64,000 bases of DNA from Porticoccus sp963974675. GTDB taxonomy: Bacteria; Pseudomonadota; Gammaproteobacteria; Pseudomonadales; Porticoccaceae. Positions 9,795 to 18,318 of this stretch are shown here, piece after piece. Numbering within the stretch: the first letter of the stretch is position 1; each line of letters opens with the position of its first letter. The notes below the pieces were generated by a model. It was not told the origin of the DNA, did not search any database, and saw nothing but the letters and a program-made list of their open reading frames with translations. The translations under genes were made by a program, and so were the position numbers. The stretch lies in NCBI GenBank assembly GCA_963974675.1, contig CAXBDQ010000004.1, forward strand, positions 56,705 through 120,704, in the 5' to 3' direction.

Positions 9795-10957
9795 GGAGAT
9801 TGAACCGCCATTTTATCTGCACTGACAATCACAGGGGCAATTTTCATCCCACTCACCACATAGCTCGGCCGAGCCACCAAAATAATGTCGCCAGAGTGAA
9901 TACCACGAACTAGGGCGTTTTCTCCAAGATATTGCAACACACTCACAGGTTGAATCTTCAACCGCTGATCAGCGTCCACAACCAGCACATTCTCTTTTTC
10001 ATAAAGAGACATACGTGGAATGGTCACAATATCCTCAAACACTCGGCCCAGTATGTCTGCATTAACAAACGAGCCCACCATTAAAGGCGGGTCACTTTCA
10101 AACGGTTTTTCCACATCCACAATGCCGTAAATTACCCGACTCAAAGGATCAATGCTGGCATCCGTGCGAGAAATGTTACCCTGCCACAGGTGTTGACCAC
10201 CACTCGCCTTGGTCGACAATAAGACTGGTAGCTTAACGTCGTGATCCGGGGTAAGGGGTAGGTCAAGCAATGCACTCTGGGATGTTGTTAACGGCAATCG
10301 TATCTCTACTGAATCTATCGCAAAGATCTGAGCAATATTCATTCCCACTGACAGATATTGCCCAAGGTTTACCTGAATCTGACGTATTCGACCCTCAAAA
10401 GGCGCTCTTATTCCAGTACGCTCAAGGTTAATTTTTGCTTGGTCAAGGTCTGCTTTTGCCGCGTTTACAGCCGCCTCGGCTGCCTTTAATTGTGGCTCTC
10501 GCAGAAACAGGTCATTGCCTGCTTTGTTTCCCAAGTCACGCCATTCTCGTTTGGCCTGAAAAACTCGCCCACGCTCCGTGGCCAACAACTGCTCTGCCTC
10601 AGCAACCCGAGATTTTGCACGGATAACTTCTATTTCATAATCACGGGGATCTAACTGTAGCAATAGATCTCCCTGCTTAAAAAATCCGCCGTCTACAAAG
10701 ATGTCTGACACCGTAACCACCTGTCCTGAAACCTGTGTGGCTAAAGCAATTTCTCTTTTTGGTCTCACGGTTCCCTGAGCAGAAACAAGGATTTGTTGTT
10801 GTCTAGGATCGGCCACCATAGCTTGAATTTTTGGTATTGAAGGCTCGCTCAGAACCTGGGGTTCGGGCTGGGGCTTGAACCACGCCAACCCCATCACCAG
10901 CAACATGGCTATCACCAAAATGATGAGTGGAGGAAGTATTTTTTTTAACCAAACCAT
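9791..10957 (-). CDS. RND efflux periplasmic adaptor (membrane fusion protein)
   Basis: 388-residue HlyD/AcrA-type adaptor that bridges the RND permease and an outer-membrane channel in the periplasm. It begins with a single membrane anchor (about residues 9-28) and then shows a lipoyl-like barrel half (ALATQVSGQVVTVSDIFVDGGFFKQGDLLLQLD), an alpha-helical hairpin rich in A, K, E and R (about 110-175), the returning lipoyl half (GIRAPFEGRIRQIQVNLGQYL) and a beta-barrel. It is first in a two-gene operon with the permease, overlapping it by 4 bp. No lipobox cysteine is present, so it is membrane-anchored rather than lipidated. Confidence 0.88.
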   Translation of the reverse strand: MVWLKKILPPLIILVIAMLLVMGLAWFKPQPEPQVLSEPSIPKIQAMVADPRQQQILVSAQGTVRPKREIALATQVSGQVVTVSDIFVDGGFFKQGDLLLQLDPRDYEIEVIRAKSRVAEAEQLLATERGRVFQAKREWRDLGNKAGNDLFLREPQLKAAEAAVNAAKADLDQAKINLERTGIRAPFEGRIRQIQVNLGQYLSVGMNIAQIFAIDSVEIRLPLTTSQSALLDLPLTPDHDVKLPVLLSTKASGGQHLWQGNISRTDASIDPLSRVIYGIVDVEKPFESDPPLMVGSFVNADILGRVFEDIVTIPRMSLYEKENVLVVDADQRLKIQPVSVLQYLGENALVRGIHSGDIILVARPSYVVSGMKIAPVIVSADKMAVQSP

Positions 10958-11185
10958 AATCTAAATGCCATCTTCACTGACAGGAGTGCATTATCTTAAA
11001 AAACGCAATTGCACCTTACTTCTTGCAAGAACATATGGCCAGCGACTCAGGTCTTTTGCAGAAAAACCCCGAACATTTCACCGTCAACACAACCTCACGC
11101 TCATCAACATATGCCATCAAATTGTCTTAAAAATGCCACCTGCCTGTCATTTATGCCTATTATCTTGGCTAAAAAGGAGGTAGGT

Positions 11186-11445
11186 ATGCACTATCCAGCG
11201 ATCTGGTTATCAGACATTCATCTTGGTGACCGCGACTGCAAAGCGGAGTTCCTGCTCGACTTCTTAAAAAATATCAGCTGCGACACACTCTATTTAGTGG
11301 GTGACCCAGTGGGCATATGGGCAATGAAACGATCCTTCTTCTGGCCGACTAGTCACCACGAGGTATTGCGTAAAATTATTTCCATTGCCAACAGCGGCAC
11401 TAAAGTTATTTACATCCCTGACAACCATGATGAGCTGGCACGGGA
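11186..11445 (+). pseudogene. LpxH-like UDP-2,3-diacylglucosamine phosphoesterase, truncated and decayed
   Basis: The N-terminal third of a calcineurin-like metallophosphoesterase. An ATG at 11186 with an AGGAGG site opens MHYPAIWLSDIHLGDRD, the first metal motif. The second motif, normally GDxxDxW, reads GDPVGIW, and the third, normally GNHDE, reads DNHDE, so metal-binding or flanking residues are altered. Homology stops around 11443 after HDELAR; the frame then reads antisense ugd sequence and ends at 11485. The full family is about 250-270 residues, so about two thirds are missing. Loss of motifs plus truncation argues for a pseudogene rather than a short functional protein. Confidence 0.8.
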
Positions 11446-12414
11446 AACAGCGATCGTTTTACCTCCTAGCGGCCCCGAGAAATAATTATGCACCTTATGA
11501 AACAAACGTTGTTTTTGATTCCGGTTGACGTCCTGCACAACCAATAACAGACGGGGCTGATAGCCTGACTTTCTGCAGTAACTTGTAACGCTCGCACATC
11601 CTTCGGAAAACAGGAACCACCGTAGCCACAACCCGGATAGATAAAATGGTAGCCAATACGGAGGTCCATCCCAATTCCCTGGCGTACTTCTTCGATGTCA
11701 ACACCAAGGTGCTCAGCCAAATTAGCCCTTTCATTAATAAAGCTGATTTTTGTGGCCAACAGCATTGGCTGCATATTTTGTGAGTTCAGAGGACCGAAGG
11801 CTCATCACCATCAAGCGGTCATGGTTACGGTTAAATGGGGCATAAAGCTCTCTCATCATTACTTCCACACGCTCTGACTCCGTTCCCACCACAATACGAT
11901 CAGGTTTCATAAAAGCTGAAATGGCGGCTCCCTCCTTAAGGAATTCCGAGTTTGATGCCACTTCAAACATAATCTCAACGCCACGCATCTCTAAAACTTT
12001 CTGTATTTCAGAACGTACAGCATCTGCCGTACCAACAAATACCGTTGATTTGATGACCACAACGGTAAATTTTTCTAAATAGGTACCCGCTGTTTTCGCC
12101 ACACTCAACACGTGGCTGGTACCTGCTGTACCGTCTTCATCCGTTGACCTTCCTACAGCAATAAACACTACCGCAGCATGATTGATAGCAAAGGCCGGCT
12201 CGTCCGTGAACACCAAAACGTTTTCCCACTGACCATCAACCAAATAATCTTCCAAGCCAGACTCAAAAATAGGGCAGACACCCTGCTGTAGCGTCTCTAC
12301 TTTTTGTGCGCCCCGATCTACACATATTACTTGGTGCCCCACATGCGCTAGGCACGCACTGGTTACTAAGCCCACGTAGCCACCACCAAATACTGTCACT
12401 TTCATATCAAACAC
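11446..12414 (-). pseudogene. ugd: UDP-glucose 6-dehydrogenase, two frameshifts and lost C-terminus
   Basis: UDP-glucose dehydrogenase makes UDP-glucuronate for surface polysaccharides. The Rossmann start VTVFGGGYVGLVTSACLAH and about 215 residues are in one frame; around 11765 the reading shifts (ELTKYAANA, then LLATKISFINERANLAEHLG) and around 11572 it shifts again (CGYGGSCFPKDVRAL, then SGYQPRLLLVVQDVNRNQKQ). The catalytic cysteine motif is still recognisable. Homology ends at GGKTIAV (11446), where the LpxH-like remnant begins on the opposite strand; about 150 C-terminal residues of a roughly 450-residue enzyme are absent. The fusion joint cannot be explained by sequencing error alone. 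The tail-to-tail joint of two truncated genes indicates a deletion. Confidence 0.85.
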
Positions 12415-12845
12415 CTTTTGATTCTGATGTTTTTATGATGTGACCAAGCCATGACCATTTGATGTCAAGATAATGTCAGTTTTATGTCCACCCCATTACC
12501 TGAACAAGTTTGCTTTTATCCAATGCTTGAGTCAGTCTTTTCAGATAAACTGATGCTTAATCGATTTAACCAGCTCGGCCTCGCTGTTCAACATGACCAC
12601 TTTTATTCTGCAAAACCAACATGAACAATACCTCGACAAGTCACTAGAATGGGTTAACGGTTGTGATGCCAGCCGACTGTATAAAAGTCCCTATCGAGAT
12701 GTCGCTCTCAATCAACTCTTGGAGCTCAATGCTAAAGATATCCTGCTACGAGCTACAATAATTACCTGTGAAATCACTGCTGCTGGGAACCCTGTATTAC
12801 CTAAGCAGTCCATCTCTGCCTGATCCTCCAGACAAGGAAACTATT
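12415..12845. other. Intergenic stretch with possible decayed coding remnants
   Basis: Between the ugd remnant and gshA no intact recognisable gene is present. Two overlapping plus-strand readings look protein-like in composition: a 33-codon ORF from 12523 to 12624 (FSDKLMLNRFNQLGLAV) and a 76-codon ORF from 12593 to 12823 (YLDKSLEWVNGCDASRLYKS). They overlap in different frames, neither has a convincing ribosome site, and the second runs to just before gshA. They may be pieces of one frameshifted old gene or chance ORFs. Confidence 0.3.
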
Positions 12846-14432
12846 TTGCCCCTACTAAAGAATCGCCTGAGCGTACTGGCCAGCAATAGTGAATCACGAG
12901 TGCTATCAGGTATTGTTCGCGGTATTGAAAAAGAAAGCTTACGAGTCACGCCAGAAGGGAAATTATCTCAAACGTCTCACCCAGCCTCTCTCGGCTCAGC
13001 ACTCACTCACCCACAGATAACAACGGACTACTCAGAGGCATTGCTCGAATTTATAACACCGCCATCCAGCGATGCCAGTCAGGTGTTAGAAACTCTAGAG
13101 AATATTCACCGTTATACCTATCGCCAAATTGGCGACGAACTCCTCTGGGCTAATAGCATGCCCTGCCAGTTAAGTGGCGACAGTGATATTCCCGTAGGTC
13201 AGTACGGATCGTCAAATGTTGGACAAATGAAAAGTATTTACCGGGTTGGCTTGGGGCACCGCTATGGCCGCCTCATGCAAACTATCGCAGGCATTCATTA
13301 CAACTTTTCGGTCCCGGATGAACTACTGGAAATACTCAGAAAAAATGAAAACTCCAACCAGTCTCTACAGGATTTCAAAACCGAAAACTATTTCGCTTTG
13401 ATTCGTAATTTCCGTCGTCATTTTTGGCTTCTACTTTATCTGTTCGGCGCATCGCCCGGCATTTGCCGTAGCTTTGTTAAAGGCCGCGATCATCAACTTA
13501 TCCCCTTTGGAACAGATGAACACAGCCTTCATATGCCCTACGCCACCTCACTACGCATGGGAGACTTGGGCTACCAGAGTAAAGCTCAAGAGCAGCTGAT
13601 CGTCTGCTATAACGACATACGGAACTACGTGAACACACTTCGGCATGCATTGGTGGAACCCTATCCAGACTACGAAAAGGCAGGCATTAAAGACAGCAAC
13701 GGTGATTACCAACAACTCAGTCCACACCTGCTACAAATCGAAAATGAGTTTTACAGCACTATCCGGCCAAAACGCACCACAAATTCTGGCGAAACGCCCC
13801 TAAGGGCATTGTGGGAACGAGGTGTGGAATATATTGAAGTTCGCTGCGTTGACCTTAATCCCTTTCAGCCACTGGGCATTGATCGTGAACAAATGGACTT
13901 TATGGATATCTTCCTATTGACCTGCCTGCTGTCCAAGAGCCCTCCTACAGATGATCAGGAATATCGTCATATCCTGGAAAATCAACGTCTGATGGTATGC
14001 CAAGGACGAAACCCTGAATTAATGTTGCATGATCACCAGGGTGAGCGCTCTTTTCTGGATTGGGGGCACGCTCTGTTTGAAGAAATGAAACCCGTCGCCC
14101 AACTACTGGATCAACACAATCAAACAGATCGTTATGAAGCCACTCTAAACAAACTAGTCACCTTTCTCGACAACCCTGAACTTACCCCGTCAGCACGTAT
14201 TCTGAGAGAAATGAAAGAAACGGGGCAAACCTATTTCAAAGTGGCAATGGGCCATGCGGTAGAACATCGGAAGTATTTTCTGAAGAAGGAATTACCATCG
14301 GAGGTCACTGAGCAATTCCATATGATGGCCGCAGAGTCTTTACAACAGCAACAGAAAATTGAAGCTGAGGACAGCCAGTCTTTCGACGAATTTCTTACCG
14401 CCTATTACCAGCAATACAATTTTACCTTGTGA
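12846..14432 (+). CDS. gshA: Glutamate-cysteine ligase (class I)
   Basis: ATP-dependent ligase joining glutamate and cysteine, the first step of glutathione synthesis in the cytoplasm. The 528-residue product matches the class I length of about 520. Family landmarks include RGIEKESLRVTPEG near the N-terminus, TTDYSEALLEFITPP, YGSSNVGQMKSIYRVGLGHR, MQTIAGIHYNFS and CRSFVKGR. I favour a TTG start at 12846 because AAGGA sits 7 nt upstream and the protein then aligns with the usual N-terminus; the frame remains open to a GTG at 12768, which lacks a ribosome site and would add 26 unlikely residues. It stands alone between two degraded stretches. A rare TTG start could keep expression low. Confidence 0.92.
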   Translation: MPLLKNRLSVLASNSESRVLSGIVRGIEKESLRVTPEGKLSQTSHPASLGSALTHPQITTDYSEALLEFITPPSSDASQVLETLENIHRYTYRQIGDELLWANSMPCQLSGDSDIPVGQYGSSNVGQMKSIYRVGLGHRYGRLMQTIAGIHYNFSVPDELLEILRKNENSNQSLQDFKTENYFALIRNFRRHFWLLLYLFGASPGICRSFVKGRDHQLIPFGTDEHSLHMPYATSLRMGDLGYQSKAQEQLIVCYNDIRNYVNTLRHALVEPYPDYEKAGIKDSNGDYQQLSPHLLQIENEFYSTIRPKRTTNSGETPLRALWERGVEYIEVRCVDLNPFQPLGIDREQMDFMDIFLLTCLLSKSPPTDDQEYRHILENQRLMVCQGRNPELMLHDHQGERSFLDWGHALFEEMKPVAQLLDQHNQTDRYEATLNKLVTFLDNPELTPSARILREMKETGQTYFKVAMGHAVEHRKYFLKKELPSEVTEQFHMMAAESLQQQQKIEAEDSQSFDEFLTAYYQQYNFTL

Positions 14433-14522
14433 GCAATCTAGCCCTCATCATAAAAGAACAAAATTTGGAGCTGTTGACCCATTTCGCCTAAGTGGAATTC
14501 ATGATCAAGTGGAGTTTAGGAT

Positions 14523-14546
14523 AAAAAAGGGGGAGGGCCTCCCCTT
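14523..14546 (-). terminator. Rho-independent terminator of the secreted hypothetical gene
   Basis: On the minus strand AAGGGGAGG pairs with CCTCCCCCTT across a short loop and is followed by a run of T residues, immediately downstream of the stop at 14556. It also separates that gene from convergent gshA. Confidence 0.7.
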
Positions 14547-14555
14547 ATCAACCAC

Positions 14556-14993
14556 TTAGCTTGCAATAACAGATTTCGAATAGTCGGTAAGCTGTAGCTT
14601 ATAACGCTTGTTCAAATAATAAATTAAATAGGACATATGCCCCCTACCCAATCGCTCCAGCATCACTTCATCGGGTTTATCGCAGTTATGCAGGCTATTA
14701 ATAAACCCATTCACCGTGGCCCCTTTATAAGGCTTTAGCGCCTTTCTTTTTAATTTAACCTGCTCATCACCAGATGCAACACAGAGCTTTATTTTTCCTA
14801 CCTCTCTATTTCTTCCCAAAAAAATACCCTTTCCCTTCTCAAACTCTTCATCAATAATTCTCATGGATCTCGTAGATGAATTATGTGCACCACCCATGGT
14901 GCCATGGGCGCCACTCATATTCCCCAAGTCGGCGAAAGAAGAGGACGGCCAGAAAATTAAGATGGAAACGACAAACACCAGATTTCGTAACAT
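14556..14993 (-). CDS. Secreted hypothetical protein with two cysteines
   Basis: Not recognised. The 145-residue product starts with a clear Sec signal peptide (MLRNLVFVVSILIFWPSSSFA), then a short Gly/His/Met-rich stretch (GNMSGAHGTMGGAHN) that could bind metal, and a basic C-terminal domain with two cysteines about 45 residues apart (KLCVASGD and HNCDKPDE). The end (MSYLIYYLNKRYKLQLTDYSKSV) looks helical. It is therefore probably periplasmic, possibly disulfide-bonded. It has its own terminator and an upstream region with four AACTATA repeats, so it is likely monocistronic and regulated. No function is proposed. Confidence 0.6.
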   Translation of the reverse strand: MLRNLVFVVSILIFWPSSSFADLGNMSGAHGTMGGAHNSSTRSMRIIDEEFEKGKGIFLGRNREVGKIKLCVASGDEQVKLKRKALKPYKGATVNGFINSLHNCDKPDEVMLERLGRGHMSYLIYYLNKRYKLQLTDYSKSVIAS

Positions 14994-15005
14994 TTTTTGT
15001 CCTGT

Positions 15006-15063
15006 AACTATAAATTTGCCCTAAAACTATACCCCATAACTATAGCTATAACCTGTAACTATA
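15006..15063. repeat. Four AACTATA repeats upstream of the secreted hypothetical gene
   Basis: AACTATA occurs at 15006, 15025, 15038 and 15057, spaced 19, 13 and 19 bp, and the outer copies extend to a 12-bp identity (CCTGTAACTATA at 15001 and 15052). The array ends 13 bp before the divergently read ATG at 14993. Regular spacing close to helical turns suggests a multi-site operator, though chance in AT-rich DNA is possible. Confidence 0.45.
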
Positions 15064-15094
15064 TTAAAGTACTCGTAAACAACTGGCTGAACTG

Positions 15095-15318
15095 ATGCGG
15101 GTGGAAGCCACATTCAATCTTTTTATTCACCCTGAAAAACAGTACATTTTACACATCGAAGACATCAGAACCACTTCTGTTTGCTTACCCTCTTTAATTA
15201 CACAAGAGTATGACTTTTTCTCCTTGGCTGTATGACCTTGAAGAAAACCACCAACAATACAGCTGGCACTGGCCTTGACCCAACTACCGGCAAGGTCTTA
15301 ATGTACCGTCCGGGCTGA
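15095..15318 (+). other. Possible decayed small gene upstream of dsbB
   Basis: This part of the 350-bp gap carries three short plus-strand frames with protein-like composition that follow one another by frame changes: 15095-15235 (VEATFNLFIHPEKQYILHIE), then one including WLYDLEENHQQYSWHWP, then TGLDPTTGKVLMYRPG. None has a good ribosome site and no family is recognised. A frameshifted remnant is plausible but unproven. Confidence 0.25.
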
Positions 15319-15352
15319 TACACATCTCACACTTAATCCGGGAAACAGAAGC

Positions 15353-15829
15353 ATGCAGAAAGGCAGACAAACCAACTTATTAATTTTTATTATTTGTAAT
15401 GGACTAATTGCCGCCGCGTTATACATGCAGCATGTGATGGAACTCAACCCCTGCTATCTCTGCATCACCCAGCGAGCATTTGTGATTATCACAGGCATGT
15501 TTGCCTTATTAGCGTTGATGCATAATCACGGACTAAAGATTTACGGTTTTTTCATTACCCTCAGCGCATTAGCCGGAAGCTTTTTTTCTGGCAAACAACT
15601 TTGGCTACAAAGTCTTCCGGAAGATAAAGTGCCAGCCTGCGGACCACCGGCGGAATACCTGTTTAACGCCTTTGATTTCAGTGAAGCAATGGGCATGCTA
15701 CTGCAAGGTGACGGGAACTGTGCCGAGGTTCAATGGACATTCCTTAACTTAAGTATCCCTGCCTGGACTCTACTCTGCTTTCTATTTCTCGCCCTGCTTG
15801 GGTTTTCACAAATCATACGTAAAAATTAA
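15353..15829 (+). CDS. dsbB: Disulfide bond formation protein B
   Basis: Inner-membrane quinone reductase that reoxidises DsbA. The 158-residue protein has four transmembrane segments and both catalytic cysteine pairs: C34 and C37 (NPCYLC) in the first periplasmic loop and C96 and C123 in the second (ACGPPAEYLF and DGNCAE). The length is at the short end of the family. A DsbA partner is encoded at 58457-59092. It is followed after 2 bp by the CidA-like gene, so the three genes to 16904 may be cotranscribed. The pairing with a downstream Rsd/AlgQ gene resembles the dsbB-algQ neighbourhood of Pseudomonas. Confidence 0.93.
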   Translation: MQKGRQTNLLIFIICNGLIAAALYMQHVMELNPCYLCITQRAFVIITGMFALLALMHNHGLKIYGFFITLSALAGSFFSGKQLWLQSLPEDKVPACGPPAEYLFNAFDFSEAMGMLLQGDGNCAEVQWTFLNLSIPAWTLLCFLFLALLGFSQIIRKN

Positions 15830-15831
15830 AC

Positions 15832-16200
15832 ATGCTGCGTGGGTTCCTAGCATTACTACTCTTCCAAGGCATTGGTGAGGTTGCGGTCTATTTCAGCGGA
15901 ATACCAATACCCGGGCCCGTTATTGGTATGGTATTACTGTTTTTAGCCCTTCAGCTCGGCAACCGAGGACTACCCATTGGACTTGGTGAAGCCAGCCATT
16001 TCATGATTCGCTGGCTATCACTCATGTTCGTACCTGCCTGTGTCGGATTTTTCTTTGTTGCGACTATGGAAACCAGCCAATGGCTTGCTATTACCGGCGC
16101 TATTATTTTCGCTACTCTGGTAACCATGATGCTAACTGCACTGTTGATGAAATACTTGTTAACAAAACAACAGAAAAATTCTGTGGCACATCATCAATGA
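15832..16200 (+). CDS. CidA/LrgA holin-like protein
   Basis: 122-residue protein with four hydrophobic segments, resembling the CidA/LrgA family (GIGEVAVYFSGIPIPGPVIGM near the N-terminus, then a RWLSLMFVPACVGFFF stretch). Family members are small inner-membrane proteins linked to murein hydrolase export, cell lysis control or organic-acid transport, always paired with a CidB/LrgB partner. Its stop overlaps the start of that partner (ATGA at 16197-16200), showing translational coupling. It starts 2 bp after the dsbB stop, so it probably depends on dsbB transcription. Confidence 0.85.
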   Translation: MLRGFLALLLFQGIGEVAVYFSGIPIPGPVIGMVLLFLALQLGNRGLPIGLGEASHFMIRWLSLMFVPACVGFFFVATMETSQWLAITGAIIFATLVTMMLTALLMKYLLTKQQKNSVAHHQ

Positions 16201-16904
16201 TTTCCATCATCACTTTTAGCTTGCTACTTATTCTTACTTTTGCAGCATTTAGTGTCGCCTTTTGGCTCTCTAGTGCTAACAAAAATCGGCCCATCATTCA
16301 TTCACTCTTACACCCCCTCGTGACAGCTCCAATTATGGTTTCAGCAGTACTTTTACTCACCAACATCGACTACCAACAATACCGCGAGGCTAATCAGCCG
16401 CTTTTCTTTTTATTGGGCACCGTAACTGTTGCCTTGGCCATTCCGTTGCATCAACAGTTTCACAATATTCGAAGCTTATCTAATCCCTTACTATTAACCT
16501 TATTTTTTGGAGCAAGTTTTGCCATTGTCAGCGCCTTGATCACAGCTTGGTTCTTGGGTGCCACAGTCGAGACTTTAGTTTCTCTTGCCCCCAAATCAGT
16601 CACCACGCCCATTGCCCTTGGTATTTCCGAAAAAATCGGCGGCAATCTATCACTTACCGCCGGAGTGGTGGTATTTACTGGAATAGTAGGTGCTATCTTT
16701 GGCCCCCTACTCTTTCGCTGGTTAGCTATTACTGACGATCGTATCAAGGGCTTTGTTCTTGGTATTTGCGCGCATGGTGTAGGAACTGCTCGAGCCTTTG
16801 AGATCAGTGGGAAGTGCGGAGCCTTTGCCAGCCTTGGCCTAGGCTTAACCGGCGCACTCACAGCCGTGGTTCTTCCCTGGCTTGTTATTTTGGTATTGAA
16901 ATAG
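16197..16904 (+). CDS. CidB/LrgB family membrane protein
   Basis: 235-residue polytopic membrane protein of the LrgB family. The conserved core is clear: LAPKSVTTPIALGISEKIGG, followed by TAGVVVFTGIVGAIFGP and GICAHGVGTARAFEI. I place the start at the ATG at 16197, overlapping the CidA stop, because the longer open frame upstream (to 16080) lies inside cidA and adds non-family sequence. Works with the CidA-like protein as a two-component membrane system whose role in Gram-negative bacteria is unsettled (autolysis or glycolate/pyruvate-like transport in other phyla). Confidence 0.88.
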   Translation: MISIITFSLLLILTFAAFSVAFWLSSANKNRPIIHSLLHPLVTAPIMVSAVLLLTNIDYQQYREANQPLFFLLGTVTVALAIPLHQQFHNIRSLSNPLLLTLFFGASFAIVSALITAWFLGATVETLVSLAPKSVTTPIALGISEKIGGNLSLTAGVVVFTGIVGAIFGPLLFRWLAITDDRIKGFVLGICAHGVGTARAFEISGKCGAFASLGLGLTGALTAVVLPWLVILVLK

Positions 16905-16978
16905 CAACGAGGAAAATCCTTGTCACACCGCATCCGTTTGCATATCCTTGGGTAAATTTATAGGAACAGCAGCCGCTT

Positions 16979-17455
16979 ATGCTTGAAAATTGCCGATCTG
17001 CACAAGAACGCTGGGGGGGTGTCAGCACCCTTATTGACCATTGGCTACAAGAACGGCAAGCAGTGCTCGTTTGTTTTTGTGCCTTAGGTGATATACACCA
17101 CTTCAATAGTCAGAACACTGTTCACCGCGAAAGTCTGAAGACCTTTTGTGAAATTTTGGTGGACTACACCTCTGCCGGTCACTTTGAAATTTATGATCAG
17201 CTGATGAAAGAGGGGCTAGAACTTCAGGACAGCCAAGGCCTGGAAGCTGGTGAGAATTTACTAAAAACCATTGATGGTTCTACCGAGTTAATTCTAGATT
17301 TTAATGATAAATATCTCGAAACAGATGATCTTAAGACACTGTCTACAGATTTATCACAACTGGGGGAAGCTTTAGAAATTAGGCTTGCCGCTGAGGATAA
17401 GATGATAGAAGTCTTACATATAAATCATCATAATAACGTTCTGAGTAAAACTTAA
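16979..17455 (+). CDS. rsd: Rsd/AlgQ family anti-sigma-70 regulator
   Basis: Cytoplasmic regulator of 158 residues, close to Rsd of E. coli (158) and AlgQ of P. aeruginosa (160). Rsd binds sigma-70 region 4 and shifts polymerase toward alternative sigma factors. Diagnostic stretches are ERWGGVSTLIDHWLQERQ near the N-terminus and LKTFCEILVDYTSAGHFEIYDQL in the middle. Relevant context: the window also encodes the alternative sigma factor RpoH, a sigma-54 activator and apparent sigma-E promoters. It is followed by a bidirectional terminator. AlgQ-style effects on alginate are not implied by sequence alone. Confidence 0.88.
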   Translation: MLENCRSAQERWGGVSTLIDHWLQERQAVLVCFCALGDIHHFNSQNTVHRESLKTFCEILVDYTSAGHFEIYDQLMKEGLELQDSQGLEAGENLLKTIDGSTELILDFNDKYLETDDLKTLSTDLSQLGEALEIRLAAEDKMIEVLHINHHNNVLSKT

Positions 17456-17497
17456 ACAACATGGCATTGTAACCAACAGCACTAGAAAAAAGACAAT

Positions 17498-17523
17498 AAA
17501 AAAGGCCCTGATGGGCCTTTTTT
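17498..17523. terminator. Bidirectional terminator between rsd and the FKBP gene
   Basis: AAAAAAGGCCC, a 4-nt loop, GGGCCTTTTTT: a perfect 11-bp inverted repeat with A and T runs on both sides, serving the convergent rsd (+) and FKBP (-) genes. Confidence 0.88.
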
Positions 17524-17547
17524 ATTGATGACAGAAACTAAAAATAA

Positions 17548-18318
17548 TTATTTTGAACCCAAGACTTTAATCAGTTCTACTTCAAAAATCAGTGTTGCAC
17601 TTGGTCCAATCATTTCACCTGTGCCCTGTGGACCATAGGCAAGTTCAGACGGCAGGTACAACTCCCACTTAGCCCCTTCTTTCATTTTTTGTAACGCTTC
17701 TGTCCAACCAGGAATAACTTCATTAACATTTAACTCTACCGCACCCCCATGCTTGGTTGAAGCATCAAACTCTCGGCCATCAATTAAAGTTCCCCTATAA
17801 TGCACTTCGACACGACTTTCTGCCGTAGGCATAACGCCAGTACCCGCCGTAATCACCTTATACTGTAAACCGCTTTCAGTGGTTTTAACGCCCTCTTTAG
17901 CACTATTCTCTTCTAGAAAATCTGCACCGGCCTGAATATTCTTTTCTGATACAGAGCGCATCTCTTCTTCATGTTTTTGAATTTTTGCCTGTTGTGCTGC
18001 GTGGAAGTTCTGCACCACACTCTCAAGCTCCTCTTTGGCAATTCGAGGCCGCTTGTTATCCAATGAGTCGGCCATACCCATAGCAAAAGCTTCACGGTCA
18101 ATATCAATATCAGAAGCGAGGAATTGTCCGCCCATATCAACGCCAACTACATAGCTGAATTTTTCAATTTGTGTCTCCAACACCATCTCAGCGGCTTCAT
18201 CCTGCTGTGTTTGTTGTTCACCTGAAGAGGCTGTTAGCTGCTCAACTTGCTCTTTTTCATTACAAGCTGACAGGGTCACCACTATCGCAGAGGCAAGCAC
18301 CAAGTATTTAAATTTCAT
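17548..18318 (-). CDS. FKBP-type peptidyl-prolyl isomerase, lipoprotein (FkpA/Mip family)
   Basis: 256-residue envelope chaperone/isomerase. A lipoprotein signal peptide ends at LSAC with the lipidated Cys at residue 19. An acidic helical dimerisation domain follows (about 45-145, starting EKFSYVVGVDMGGQFLAS), then the FKBP catalytic domain (about 150-256) with VEVHYRGTLIDGREFD, VIPGWTEALQKMKEG and the LAYGPQGTGEMIGPSATLIFEVEL end typical of active FKBPs. It catalyses proline isomerisation during folding of outer-membrane and periplasmic proteins. Unlike E. coli fkpA, its 80-bp upstream region shows no obvious sigma-E promoter. Paired by a shared terminator with convergent rsd. Confidence 0.92.
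   Translation of the reverse strand: MKFKYLVLASAIVVTLSACNEKEQVEQLTASSGEQQTQQDEAAEMVLETQIEKFSYVVGVDMGGQFLASDIDIDREAFAMGMADSLDNKRPRIAKEELESVVQNFHAAQQAKIQKHEEEMRSVSEKNIQAGADFLEENSAKEGVKTTESGLQYKVITAGTGVMPTAESRVEVHYRGTLIDGREFDASTKHGGAVELNVNEVIPGWTEALQKMKEGAKWELYLPSELAYGPQGTGEMIGPSATLIFEVELIKVLGSK

Noticed and set aside
12768..12845. GTG start for gshA at 12768
   Set aside because: No ribosome site precedes it and the extra 26 residues lie outside the family alignment; the TTG at 12846 has AAGGA at 7 nt.
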